A stretch of 64,000 bases of DNA from Atrichornis clamosus (Eukaryota; Chordata; Aves; Passeriformes; Menuridae): contig WBMZ01010300.1 of assembly GCA_013400975.1 (NCBI GenBank), forward strand, positions 22,489 through 86,488, given 5' to 3'. The notes beneath the pieces are model-generated. The model was not told where the DNA came from. It worked only from the letters and a program-made list of their open reading frames with translations, and did not search any database. A program made the translations under genes and the position numbers. Shown here piece by piece: positions 63,905 to 64,000 of this stretch (positions are counted from its first letter, which is position 1; each line of letters starts with the position of its first letter).

Positions 63905-64000
63905 GATCAGAGAAGCACAAGGTGTCTCGCTGCCCTTTCACGCTCCCCTGCCCGAGCAGCCCTGGATCCTCTCCCGTCTCGGCCCCGCCCCCGGCCCCGC
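63905..64000 (+). promoter_or_regulatory. left edge of a CpG island, possible ASF1A promoter
   Basis: The last ~100 bases switch abruptly to GC-rich, CpG-dense sequence and end in back-to-back GC boxes (CCCCGCCCC at 63983-63991 is an Sp1-type site on the minus strand). Such islands mark vertebrate promoters. In mammals ASF1A, encoding a histone H3-H4 chaperone, lies on the opposite strand within MCM9 (established knowledge). A plus-strand ASF1A start just beyond 64000 would fit, but no ASF1A coding sequence is in the window, so the assignment is inference. Confidence 0.4.

Overview
The window looks like a stretch of a bird genome, very probably a passerine. Evidence: AT-rich vertebrate-style DNA with split genes, many 3'-truncated CR1 LINE copies (the dominant avian retrotransposon), avian-type ERV LTRs, and a tRNA-Ile-derived SINE carrying a CR1-like tail, which resembles the passerine family TguSINE1. 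The family names come from memory, not from a database search.

The only protein-coding gene I can support is MCM9, on the minus strand at the right-hand side. Six consecutive exons (61122 down to 47791) carry the second half of the MCM helicase domain (Walker B, sensor 1, arginine finger), the winged-helix-side region and the whole C-terminal extension. All splice sites are GT-AG, phases join without a break, and the reading frame is intact to its stop codon. The first half of MCM9, including the Walker A exon, lies beyond base 64000. The last ~100 bases of the window turn into a GC-box-rich CpG island inside this MCM9 intron. In mammals ASF1A is nested, on the opposite strand, inside MCM9, so this edge may be the ASF1A promoter (inference).

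Bases 1-47790 are intergenic or MCM9 3' UTR. They hold CR1 copies (about 3.0, 9.4, 14.8, 22.4, 24.2, 24.8, 35.1, 38.1 and 39.6 kb), an ERVL-like 3' LTR with a stub of internal sequence (15.05-15.98 kb), a second LTR-like block followed by a GC-richer stretch with unusually long open frames (25.5-27.5 kb), a CpG cluster with CRE-like and octamer-like sites (6.6-7.8 kb), and two copies of a short repeat with a CTCF-like core (32.5 and 40.7 kb). A 335-bp segment at 28001-28335 is repeated almost perfectly at 28337-28671, with a single N between the copies: almost certainly an assembly join in which overlapping contig ends were not merged.

I found no operon, CRISPR array, defence system or other clearly new biological system. 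The most useful observations are the assembly artefact, the CpG edge inside MCM9, the paired aromatic motifs in the MCM9 C-terminus, and the two repeat-borne CTCF-like sites.
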